Source: Yamagishiella unicocca
Lineage: Eukaryota > Chlorophyta > Chlorophyceae > Chlamydomonadales > Volvocaceae
Assembly (NCBI GenBank): GCA_003116995.1
Contig: BDSL01000029.1
Location: 248,001-312,000 of the forward strand
Direction of reading: 5' to 3'
Length of the DNA: 64,000 bases
Part shown: one piece after another, positions 47,101 through 57,618 of the stretch
Layout: the number at the start of each line of letters is the position of its first letter
How positions within the stretch are numbered: the stretch's first letter is position 1
Program-made: the position numbers and the translations under genes
Notes under the pieces: generated by a model
The model's input: only the letters and a program-made list of their open reading frames with translations
What the model was told of the DNA's origin: nothing
The model's database searches: none

Positions 47101-50100
47101 TCCATTCATGCTGATCGCCGCGGCGGTGGGAGGGCTGCTGCTGCTGGCGCTGCTGATATTTGCATTCTTACTATGGCGCAGAAAGGTGGGGGGGGGTGCA
47201 AGGAAAGGCGGGAGGGAGGGGGGAGCGATGGGGACGCCCTAGAGCAGGGGCCCGGCTTTAGGGTTTGGGGATAGGCAGTTGCACAGCTCCGGGTTGGGAA
47301 TGCACCGGTATGTTTGTGTGGATGATGGTCGCAGGCGGGAGGTGCCTTGTAGCGGCGCCTTCGGGGCAGGGCAGGGCAGGGCAGGGCAGGGCAGGGCAGG
47401 GCAGGGCAGGGCAGGGCAGGGCAGGGCAGGGCAGGGCAGGGCAGGGCAGGGCAGGGCGGTGCTTCGTCGGTTACCAGGCACTACCAGGAGGCTGTCACTC
47501 CCACGCTCATGGCTACGACGACTGACGCTCGTCCATATCCGTACTGCCCGCTGCGCCACTCGCGGCCGTGACCCTCCATCCCTCCCCCCCCCCGCGGTTC
47601 TTTAATTGTAACCCCCCCGCGGCCTCGTACACGGGTTTTCCTTGCAACCCTCCCCCCCCGCCCTGCCCTCCGCAGAAGAAGAAGAAGAATGGATTCGATG
47701 TTATGGCGGGTGCGGAGCCGGGTATGGCAAACGAGATATCCGCGGCCGCCGATGCCGTGCCCGGTGAGGGCGGCGATGGAGCGGCGGCTGGTGGGGGTGC
47801 TTTCGAAAGCGCCCTTGGCGCCGCCGCGGCCGGCGGCGCGGGCGCTGCCGCCGCTGGGGCTGCTGCCGGTGCCGGCGGCGCTGGGGCTGCTTCTGGTGCT
47901 GCTGCTGGTGCTGCTGCTAGCGGTGCTGCTGGCGGTGCCTTGAGTAGCGCCCTAGGTGCTGCTGCTGGCGGAGGTGCTGGCGGCGGCGGCTTGGATGGTG
48001 CGGCCGCTGCTGGCGGAGCTGCCGGTGGTGCCGGTGCTGGTGCAGCTGCTGGTGCAGCCGCTGGTGCTGCTGGTGCCGGTGGTGCTGGCGGCGGTGCTGG
48101 CAGCGGCGCTGGCGGCGGTGCTGGCGGCGGTGCTGGCAGCGGCGCTGGCGGCGGTGCTGGCGGCGGTGCTGGCGGCGGCGCTGGCGGCGGTGCTGGCGGC
48201 GGTGCTGGCAGCGGTGCTGGCGGCGGTGCTGGTGGCGGTGCTGGCGGCGGTGCTGGCAGTGGTGCTGGCGGCGGCGCTGGCGGCGGCGCTGGCAGTGGTG
48301 CTGGCGGCGGCGCTGGCGGCGGCGCTTTTGACAGCGCCCTAGGCGCCACTGCTGCTGGTGGGGATGCCGCTGGAGCGGGCCTGGACGCTGCTGCCGGTGC
48401 CGGTGCCGCTGCTGCTGCTGCGGCTGCTGCCGCTGCTGCTGCTGCCGGCGGAGGTGCGGGTGGCGCCGCGGCCGGCGGCGCTTTTGACAGCGCACTGGGC
48501 GCCGCGGCCGCAGCAGGCGGCGCAGCCGGCGGCGGCGTCGACGCCGCTGCGGCTGGGATAGCGGGTGCTGGTGCCTCTGGCAATGGTCTGGGTGCGGCTG
48601 GCGCTCCCACCGCGGCGGCCGGCGGCGCCTCTGACACCAACATGGGCATGAACGCGGCCGCACTGGCCGCAGCGGGCATCCTAGTCGGTGCTGCGGGTGC
48701 GGCTGGTACGGGTGCGGATGCTGCTGGTGCTGGTGCGGGTGCTGGTGCGGGTGCTGGTGCCGGTGCTGCTGCCGGTGCCGGTGCCGGTGCTGGCGAGCTC
48801 TTCCGCAAGACCAGCAAGCTGCCCTTGGAGGCGGGCGCTGGCGGCGCTGGCGGCGCTGGCGGCGCTGGCGGCGCTGGCGGCGCTGGCGGCGTGGGGGGGG
48901 AGGGTGCGTCACTGCCCGGGGCCCTAGGCGGCAGACCCGTCGTGCTGCCACACCTGGAGGCCGATGCGGACCACCTGCCCGGTCTGGACCCCTCCCTGGC
49001 GCCCCAGCCACTGGGGGCCAAGCCCGTGCTGCCCGTCGTCACTGGCGCGGCGGCGGGGGTGCTGGTGGGCGCTTCCGGCCGGGCGCTGCCGGGCATGGGG
49101 GCGCGGAAGTCCGCGCTGCCGGCCCTGGCGACACCCGGCAGCCCCGCCGCGGCTGCGTCCAACCCCTTTGCCAGGTCCCTGCTGCCCGGGCTGTCGATTA
49201 AGGAAGGCGGCGCCAACCCCACTGCTGCGGGGGCGGCGGGGGCGGGGGCGGCGGGGGCGGCGGGGGCGGCCACTCGCTCTCCCGCCGCCATCCCGGGTAT
49301 CCTCCACACGGCATCCATGGACGCTGCCACTGCGCGCGAGATGGAGGCGCAGTCGTTCATGGCTGGCTTAGAGGGCCTAGAAACCATGGGAGAGGTGAGG
49401 CTGGGGTGGGGTGATTGGGGGAGGAGGGGGGAGTGAGAGCGGGAGCCCCATCGCCGCGGTAGAGCGCCGGCGTTCCCTTGACAGCGCTCCCTACCACCCT
49501 AGCTGCCGTACCGTTGGCTGCCGGCTGCCGGCGCCTTACCCAGGCGTCGCACCTCAATCCGCAGACAATTGCACGTGGTGCGGACGATTGCACGTGGTAG
49601 GGGAGCGAGTGCACGTGTTACGGGCCCAGTTGCACATGGTAAGGACGATTGCACGTGGTACGGACGGCAACGTTGTGGGCCCTGCGGGCGACCCGAGGTT
49701 TCACCGGCATTGCCATGTCCCCATGTGCCCTTCCCCCCCTCCCCTCCCGCGCACCCCCAGGAGGCCCACAGCAGCGGCCCCTCAGTGACCAGCACCGCCG
49801 GGCTGTTCGTGCGGGGCGGCGACTCGACGACTGCGGGCTTCGTGTCCCACAACGTGCCCACAGTGACGGTGAGGCCGGGGGGGAGAAGAGAGACAGGCGG
49901 AGGGGGAAGAAGAGAGACAGGCGGGGGGGAGAAGAGAGACAGGCGGGGGGGAGAAGAGAGACAGGCGGGGGGGAGAAGAGAGACAGGCGGGGGGGAGAAG
50001 AGAGACAGGGGGGGAGAAGAGAGACAGGCGGGGGGAGAAGAGAGACAGGCGGGGGGCCATCCACAGCTGGCGGCGGCGCACTCGCCCAGCCACCTCCTGC

Positions 50101-53100
50101 ACACCAGTATGTACGGCATGGTGCGAAGTGACTAGCCACAAAGGCGCCCTCGTCAGGGTGGGGTGCAACTGCCCCCCTGGCACCCCGCCCCGCCCCACAC
50201 CAGTATTCATCTCAAACTTCTGTCCTAGATGGTTTTCCTTCCTACACGGGTTTTCCTTACAGCCCCACTCCACAACACCCCACCGCATCACGTCGCGCTC
50301 CCTGCACCCCGCAGCCTGGACTGCTGCCTGCCGCAACGCCGCCACTAACCACGGTGCCATTACACGGCATCCGACCGCCTCCCCCCTCGCGCAGGAGATG
50401 TCGGCGGAGCTACCAGTCCTGTCCGCCGCAGCCGTCGCAGCAGCGGTTGCCGCCGCGGCAGCAGGCGGCGGCGGCGCCGCCGCCGCTTTCAGCTTCCCAA
50501 ACACTGGCGCAGCAGCTGCGGGTGGCGCTGCCGGCGCCGCCGCCGCCGTTCCGCCTCCCCCCCTTCCCCCTCCAAAGGGCATTTTCTCGCGGCTCTTCGG
50601 CGGGATGTTCGGTCGGAGTGCTGCGACCCCCGGCGCCGGTGACACCGCAGCGGCATCAGCGGCGCCACCGCCCTCATCGTCGCCGCCGGCTCTGGAGCTG
50701 CCCTCGCTGGCGGAGTTGGACCAGCAGGCCGAGGCGGCGGCGATGGCGGCCGTGGCAATGACCATGGGCGGCGCCAGCGCTGCCGGCAGCGTCACCGGTC
50801 GGGGCTGGCCGCAGAGCCGGACGGCATCCGCGGTGGGACTGGGTATTATTGGTGTGGAGCTGGCCAGCCGCGCAGGAAGCGTGGCGGCGATGTCGGCGAG
50901 GGGGAGTATGCTCGCAGCCAGCACCGCCGGCGATGCGGGTGCCGCCGACCCGGCGGGTGCTGGTGCTGGCGGGTCCAGTCTCGCGGGGGCCGCCGGTGTG
51001 GCGGGTGCTGGCGGCGCCGCCGGAGGCGGTCAGGAAGGAGCGGCTGGCGGGGCCGGTCTGCGCACCGGAGCGCGCCTGTGGAGGGAGGGGGGCGCCGCGG
51101 GTGCTGGTGGGGAGGGGGGCGAGGATATGCACGCGGAGGCGGAGGCGGGCGGGGGGGCCGCGGCCGCAGCGGCGGCAACTGCCGCCGGCAGCAAGCCGGC
51201 CAGCAACCTGCCGTCGATCTTCATGAAGCCCAACGCGGCCTACGTACCCCCCCGCGACGCCGCTGTGCTAGGGGGCGACGGTGCGGATGGAATGAGTGGC
51301 CCAGGCGACGGCGACGGCGCCAATGCCGGCGTGGGGGGTCAGGGAGGGGCCAGCGGTCACTCCGTCGGGGGCCCACACGGGGGAGGGGAGGCCAGCTGGG
51401 CGACGGCGGCTGGCGCCGCTGCCGCGGCTGGCGCCGCCGGCGCAGCCGGCGGGTCCCCCGGCAGCACCCGCTCCAACCGAGCCGGGGATGCGCTGGGTGG
51501 TGCCGTGGATGCGGACTCCACGGCAGCAGCAGCGGGAGCGGGGGCGGGAGGTGGAGCCGGGGCGGCCGGCGCCTTCTCCACAGCTGCAAAGAGCCCCGGA
51601 AGGGGCGGCAGCGGTGGTGTGGCCGGGGGAGCAGCAGCGGCGGCAGCAGCTGGTGGTGCGGCGGGCGGTGCGTTCTTCAAGCGCGCAGGCAAGCGAGAGA
51701 GCGATGGAATGGACCCAGAAGCGGCGACAGCAGCAGCCGGCGCTAAGGCGGGAGGCAGCTTCTCTACGTTGTTCAAGCGGCCAGGAAAGGCCGTCAGCGC
51801 TGGAGTGGACTCCTCGGCCTCCGCGTCCGCAGGTGGAGCTAGGACCGGGGGCAGTTTCACCACGTTCTTCAAGCGCCCAGGAAAGGCCGCCAGCGCTGGA
51901 GTGGAGTCCGGGGCGGCAGGTGCCGGTGGTGTCGCGGGCAGTGCGGCCTCCGCGTCCTGGGGCCAGCGCAACGGCCGCAGCCACCTCGCGGGGGGTGCAG
52001 CCTCCGGCGATATGGATGCGGAAGCTGCTGGCGGAGCTGGCAGTGGCAACGCCGCTGCTGGGGGCAAAGCTACGGTCCACTTCAAGCGGCCAGGAGAAGG
52101 GCTCGGCGGCGATATGGATCCTGAATCCGCGGCAGCCGGAGCAGCAGCAGGCGGTGCTGGCATGTCCAAGGGCATGGCGCGCTTCAAGCGCGGGGGAGAT
52201 GGCGTGGGCGGAGACGATGGGCCTGAATCTGCGGCTATGGGAGGAGCGGGCGGCGCCGGAGGCGCCGCTGGAGGCAAAGCTACGGTCCACTTCAAGCGGC
52301 CAGGGGATGGTGCCGGCGGCGACATGGATTCTGAATCCGCGGCAGCCGGAGCAGCAGCAGGCGGTGCTGGCATGTCCAAAGGCATGGCGCGCTTCAAACG
52401 GCCAGGAGATGGGGTCGGTGGCGATATGGAACCAGAGTCCGCGTCATCCGAGGTGGTCGGCGGTGCTGGCGGGGCCGGTTGGGGCCAAGGCATGACCCGC
52501 TTCAAGCGGCCGGGCGACGGCATGGGCGGCGACATGGATCCAGAATCCGCGGCAGCGGCAGCGGCGGCCGGCGGTGCTGGCGGGGCCGGTTGGGGCCAAG
52601 GCATGACCCGCTTCAAGCGGCCGGGCGATGGCATGGGCGGCGACATGGATCCAGAATCCGCGGCAGCGGCAGCGGCGGCCGGCGGTGCTGGCGGGGCCGG
52701 TTGGGGCCAAGGCATGACCCGCTTCAAGCGGCCGGGCGATGGCATGGGCGGCGACATGGATCCAGAATCCGCGGCAGCGGCAGCGGCGGCCGGCGGTGCT
52801 GGCGGGGCCGGTTGGGGCCAAGGCATGACCCGCTTCAAGCGGCCCGGCGACGGCATGGGCGGCGACATGGATCCAGAATCCGCGGCAGCGGCAGCAGCGG
52901 CCGTCGGTGCTGGTGGGGCCGGTTGGGGCCAAGGCATGGTCCGCTTCAAGCGGCCCGGCGACGGCACGGGCGGAGACATGGATCCAGAATCCGCAGCAGC
53001 GGCAGCCGCAGCGGCCGGCCGCGCCGCCCCAGCTGGTGGCCATCGCAGCGTCAAGTTCAGCAGGCCCGGGGACGGCATCAACGGTGGATTGGACGGAGAG

Positions 53101-55143
53101 CCGGCAGCTACCACTGGCTTCGCACCGAGATCGCGGTCCGTCACTTCGGGGCCGCGGGGAGTTCACTTCAACCGCCCGGGAGACGGCGTCAGCGGCGGGC
53201 TGGAGGCCGAGCAGGCGGCGGCGGCGGCGGCGGAGGCCGCGCGGGCAGGGAAGTCCGGCTTGCCCTCCAACGTGCGGAACTTCAACAGGTACGGCACGAT
53301 ACCGTACGATGGGGTAATCTTGGAGGGTGTATGTGCGGCGCCCGCGCTTGTGTCCCGCGTGCACCCCTGCAAGCGGCCACTGGATCCGGCCCAGTCGGGC
53401 TGCAGAATGGGGCCACCCGTACTTCCATGCGGCTACGGCCAACCCCCGTACAGTGCGCTGTCGGGTGCAGTACGGTGTCAGGTATCCCAACCGTAACCCA
53501 GCTCACAACCACCACTTGCTTGCAATGGACGGCAGTTGCCGCCATCTCCTCGCCCCTGCACGCCCGGGCGCATAGGGCCCGGCCGAGCACCGTCGTAGTC
53601 CAAAGCTTCGTCACGCTTAAGCCCACACGTGTCTGTGATGTGTGCCCCACGTGCGCAGGCCGGGCATGGGTGACCATGACGGCAGCCTGGATCGTGAGGC
53701 TGGTGCGGTCGCGAGGGCCGCCGCGGCGGTCAAGACGGCGATCCCCGTCACGGGCATGCCCTCGCGCAAGATGAAGTTCGGCTCCGGCGTCGGCGAGGTA
53801 GGTCCTGACCGCCCGCCTCCGTCGCTGCCTCAGACCAGCATTACTCAGCATCACTCAGTACTACTCAGCATTACTGCTTGTTGGGCGTGTCTGGGTGAGC
53901 AGGGTTGAGCTGCGCGGGGCGGGATTTGAATTGCATTGTGGATTCGGTGTGGCAAGCCCTCACGCCGCCCCTCCCTGCAACCCAACCCCACTCTTCCCGC
54001 AGGACCCCGGCGACCTGCCCGACGAAGGAGGGCCCGCGGCGGCCCAGCGGTCCGGCCCCAGCGGCACTTCAACGGTAGGTCGGTGTGTCGGAGGACAGCC
54101 AAGCGCAAAACACCACGGTCGGTGTGTGTATGGGAAGGGGGGGCGGCCGATGGGCGACCCCGACCAGGTTTCCTTCCATATACCCCACCCACGGCAACTG
54201 ACCGGAGGTGTACGACGCCCCGACCGTGGACCTCCTTGCCCTTCCCCCTTCCCGTCCATGACCTCTTGAGGGACCCTCTCTCACCCCGTAAACGTCTCCC
54301 GACTCACCTGCGACTCACCCCCCACCACCAACCCTACGGCTCACCCACTCTTCCCGCCGCTCGCCCCCTCGCCCCGCCTCTCCTAACATCTCAGGGCGGC
54401 GGCCGCAGCTTGCGCCAGTTCAAGTTCGCTGGGTCGCAGGCCGATACCCTGGATGACGACGACTTGGAGGAGGATGAGCTGCTGGAGGAGGACGTGCTGC
54501 CCGCGAACGCCACAGAGGAGGTGCGCGCGGCTGGGTGGGCGGTGGAGAGGGGGGCGGCGAATGCGGGCGGAGGCGGGGGGCCTGGTGGGAGGGGCCCATC
54601 TGGCCAGCCCCTCTCCACCACTGGCCTCGCTTCCGCCCAGCTCAGCTAAGCCAGTGCCCGACAATCCTTTTGTCGGTTCTTGCCGCTGGGGATTGACCAG
54701 TTGGGTTGCGGTGGGCTAGGCTGCGGTGGGCTCGCTCCGCGCTCTTGCCTTACCCTCCCCACACATGCATCGCGTGGGTGGTTGTTGACGCGACTCCTGT
54801 CGTGCCCCGTGCGGGTTCAAGATTCCCCCCCAGCTACAACTCAGTTGCCTCTCCCCCTGTGCCTCCGTCGACTCACTTGTTTCTTCTCAATTCCCTCACC
54901 CCCCCCAACCCGCCCCCACTACACTTCCCAAGTCGGGTTACCGGTTCTCTTACATACCCCCCCCCCCCGCCGCCCCCTGCCCACCCACAGGAGCGCCGCC
55001 TCTATGCGATGCGCCGAGCCGGCCGCGGCCCCACGTACGGCGACGAGAAGATCGGGCCCGTGGATCAGATCCAACTGCAGCGCGAGCAGCGGCACCGCGC
55101 AATGCTGGAGCAGATGAAGAACAATGCGTGGGGCGGGGTGTGA
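38175..55143 (+). CDS. Giant hydroxyproline-rich transmembrane protein, main part
   Basis: Probably the continuation of the gene starting at 31840. Exons: 38175-39173, 39487-39572, 39856-40431, 40933-40973, 41406-45192, 45409-45573, 45912-45950, 46282-46407, 46910-47185, 47676-49394, 49761-49868, 50395-53288, 53659-53797, 54003-54074, 54395-54520, 54991-55143. Phases agree except for two frame changes inside the exon 41406-45192. Order: PPSP shaft 2, ectodomain ([17 protein letters not shown] to CDISCF), PPSP shaft 3, a second ectodomain ([14 protein letters not shown] to the Cys-containing region at 46910), one transmembrane helix ([20 protein letters not shown]) followed by WRRK and KKKK. 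A cytoplasmic tail of about 1,740 residues follows: Ala/Gly-rich, then about 16 F-K-R-P-G-D-G repeats, then an acidic stretch and a charged end. By topology it is a type I wall-spanning receptor or anchor. Agglutinin-like adhesion or wall sensing is inference; I know no named homologue. Confidence 0.75.
40754..40812. repeat. 10-bp tandem repeat in an intron
   Basis: Five to six copies of GACATGATAC in the intron between the exons at 39856-40431 and 40933-40973 of the giant gene. Confidence 0.9.
41109..41185. repeat. (CTGT)n microsatellite in an intron
   Basis: About 19 CTGT units with one short interruption, in the intron before the exon at 41406 of the giant gene. Confidence 0.95.
41521..45060 (+). 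repeat. PPSP shaft 3 with a 140-150-nt internal unit (coding)
   Basis: Nearly 1,200 codons, mostly Pro and Ser. Between about 42460 and 43830 there are about nine copies of a near 48-residue unit containing [18 protein letters not shown], then [19 protein letters not shown]. The Tyr-Pro pairs recur regularly. The PPSP frame changes once at the C8 run 41619-41626 and again at about 42000-42040. From 43830 the sequence turns to PAPPSPP and PSPKPP motifs. Confidence 0.85.
46553..46691. repeat. 8-bp AGCCAGAC tandem repeat in an intron
   Basis: About 17 copies of AGCCAGAC, some changed to AGCCAGAT, in the intron between the exons at 46282-46407 and 46910-47185. It is followed at about 46716-46790 by a roughly 37-bp duplication containing CTCTCAGCCCTCGTCGTCC. 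Confidence 0.93.
47364..47456. repeat. 5-bp GGGCA tandem repeat in an intron
   Basis: About 18 uninterrupted GGGCA units in the intron just after the transmembrane exon of the giant gene. Confidence 0.95.
49870..50058. repeat. 22-23-bp GAGAAGAGAGACAGGCGG repeat in an intron
   Basis: About eight copies of a purine-rich unit (GAGAAGAGAGACAGGCGG plus a short G run) directly after the donor of the exon at 49761-49868. Confidence 0.9.
51680..53290 (+). repeat. F-K-R-P-G-D-G protein repeat array (coding)
   Basis: About 16 copies of a module starting F-[KNS]-R-P-G-[DKE]-G, followed by GGDMDPES and an Ala/Gly spacer. The central copies, at about 52497-53010, follow a strict 111-nt (37-codon) period and are almost identical in DNA, indicating recent amplification. 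Outer copies are diverged ([33 protein letters not shown]). The last copy is split by the intron at 53288, with FNR before it and PGMGDHDG after it. Confidence 0.92.
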
Positions 55144-57618
55144 CGAGAGTGGCCCGTGAGGGGGCCCGTGAGGGGGCCAGAGGGGGCGCTGGATGCCCTG
55201 AGGGGCAGCAGCGCCAGGGAGGGCTGCCGGTGCACCGGCCTTCGGGCCTGAGGAGGTGTTTTGCTGCATGCGTGGAGGGCGCGGGGGAGCACCTCGTGGC
55301 GTTGTCCGATTTTAATGTCCAGCCCTGGAGTGCGGAGGCATTACATTCGGGCACTGTTATTATTATTCATTCCTTCTTCCCCATTCATCATTAAAAGACA
55401 CTGAAGAAGACCCCGCCGGAGGGCGGGCAGCCCGGCGGACACCATGAATTGCCTCACGAAGATGAAGACGGGGGCCGGCTGCTGCTGCGGCGCCGGGCGC
55501 CTGGGGGCGGGGTGTGGGGTGGCGTAGCGCCGGGGCGGGGGGTGAAGGATAATCCTCGAATCCACGGCCCGGGGGGGGGGCGGTTCTCAGGTTGGCACTG
55601 GACGACGATATTGGTGGGGGTCCTTGGAGCTCACTGTTGCTGGGTTGCTGTTCTCCTTGTTCTTGTTGTTATTATTGCCCTGTGAAGCTATCGGTGTGGT
55701 GCAAGGCCCAAATGCTGGCAAGCATGTGTTTGCTCGTACGTCGCTTGTTACTTACGAGCTGGCGCTCGTAGGGCCCACGGGACTGCCCCGACGTGTAGGG
55801 CGCCGTACAACCAGTTACGGTGCTGTGACGTGACTACGCGTGTTGTGCTGGGCCTTATTTTCACCCACCAATCCAAGTGGCCCCCTTCCAAAGCGCGGCA
55901 GCTGGACGGGCCACGTGCGATGCTTAGCGCAATACGCAAAATGGATACCTCTTTGAAAGCGGCTTTTCTTTGCTGTCCGACGGAGAACAGCCGTGCCTAC
56001 GTGCTTATGCTGCTCCTACTAAAGTACTTGCTACAGTGTTGTTTGTTTCCGCTTTAGCACATTCATGTCACCGATATGTCATCGTCATTGTGAGATATGC
56101 GCGATTGCACGATTTTCATTTGCTTTTAGTGACGGCTGGAGTGCAAGTCCCCGCTGGGGAGAGAGAGGGGAACGTGTGTTTTTCCCCGCGGAGAGGAGGC
56201 GGGGAGGCCGGGGGCCGCAACCGTGGTAGTAGCGTTACTGCGGACGTGCGCCCCGGGGGTGCGGGTTGCAGATCGCATCACCCACCTGCCTGTCCATGTG
56301 CTGGCCCCGAGGGGCGATACCTGGCGTGGCGTATGGGACGGTAGCCGGCTCCCCTCATGAAGTGCCAGTTTCCCTGCTCGTGTTGTAACAGCTACATGCA
56401 TAGCTTCGCTCAGACCCCTTGCAGAGCACACAGCGCACCCCTGGCGCCCGGTGGAGGGCCGACCCATGGGTCTTCCTTTCGTACCCCTGGCGCCCTGTGA
56501 ACAGCCGGACAGCGGGGACCCTGCCTCGATGACTCGACTGCGGAGTTGACGGCGGGGCGGCAGCGCAGGCCAGTGCCGGGGAGGGGCCGCAGGCCAGTGC
56601 CGCGCAGGCCGGCTGGCTCGCTGCAGGGGCAGGTGGACGAGGTCCAGACGGCGAGCACCGAGTCTTACACAGACCCACGGGCGTTGTGGTGGGTACGGCA
56701 AGCAGCAGCTTCCGACCCCAGTCGTACTCTCAATCATCATCCACGCCGGCCACACGGCCGCAGCAAGGGAAGTGTCAACATGGGTATAAGTACGTGCATT
56801 GGACGATGCGGCAGCAGCAGCACCGGTGGTCATGATCAATTGGCCAAATATCCAGTGCCAAACATATTTGCAGTTGACAAGCAACACCGCCAACCGAGGG
56901 CCCAAACTCTCCAATGCGCATTTATTGCAGACCTGGCCGCATTTTCGCAGTACGCTACGTTGTGCAGGTACCAGGGGGGTCACAACGGGTAATTTTCCAC
57001 CACCACCGACATCAGGCACATCGCACTTCGCGCCAATAGGTAGGTCATCACGTGGCGCAAGGTCCTATCATGTCATGTCCTGTCATGAAAATATTCAGCC
57101 ACCGGTACCAACAAAGCGTCGTCAGCTCCATTGCGCCCCTACCCCCCCAGCGCGCAATAAACAGGCTAAGCCACTCACACCACCGAGCAGCAACGAATGG
57201 TGGGGGGGCAACGTTGGAGCAATTGCGAAGTTCAGGGAGGGAACCGGCAAGTGCCACCCCCTGCCGCCGCCTTCTCGCACCTCCCGCACAACCCCGCTCC
57301 CTCCCTCCCCAACTCCTTGCCTCCCTGCCCCCCTCCCTGCCCCCCTCCCTGCCTTCCTCCCTGTCTCCTTCCCTGCCTCCCTCCCTGCCCCCCTGCGGAT
57401 TTATTGTATACTCCCCTTCTGTATCCTTATTCACAGTCTCCTCCCTCCTTCGCCCCGCCCGTTTGCTGCTGTCCGGTGGCCCGCTTCATCTCCTTACATC
57501 GCAAGTTCGCAACCCAATCCCAATCAGCTGAAGACGCTTTCGACCCCCGCCGCTTCCACCGCGCCACCCAGGACGGCACCGCTACATGCAGCTGCTTCTC
57601 CTGCCGCCACTGCGGGCG
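55144..57618. other. Intergenic interval between convergent genes
   Basis: No gene supported. It holds the 3' UTR of the giant gene, whose first plus-strand TGTAA I find is 56384-56388, about 1.24 kb after the stop. It also holds the 3' UTR of the TRP gene (TGTAA on minus at 57494-57498). A fragment containing CGAATCCACGG near 55555 and a CATGGGTCTTCC fragment near 56464 belong to the dispersed families seen in the introns. A short CCCTCCCTGCC-type repeat lies at about 57295-57400. Confidence 0.5.
57494..57498 (-). terminator. TGTAA polyadenylation signal of the TRP gene
   Basis: TTACA on plus, TGTAA on minus, about 120 nt downstream of the channel gene's stop codon; spacing and motif fit volvocine 3' ends. 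Confidence 0.5.

Noticed and set aside
47513..49387. A 624-codon Pro/Ala-rich frame on minus.
   Set aside because: Antisense shadow of the Ala/Gly-rich cytoplasmic tail; the plus frame links in phase to exons on both sides and follows the transmembrane exon.
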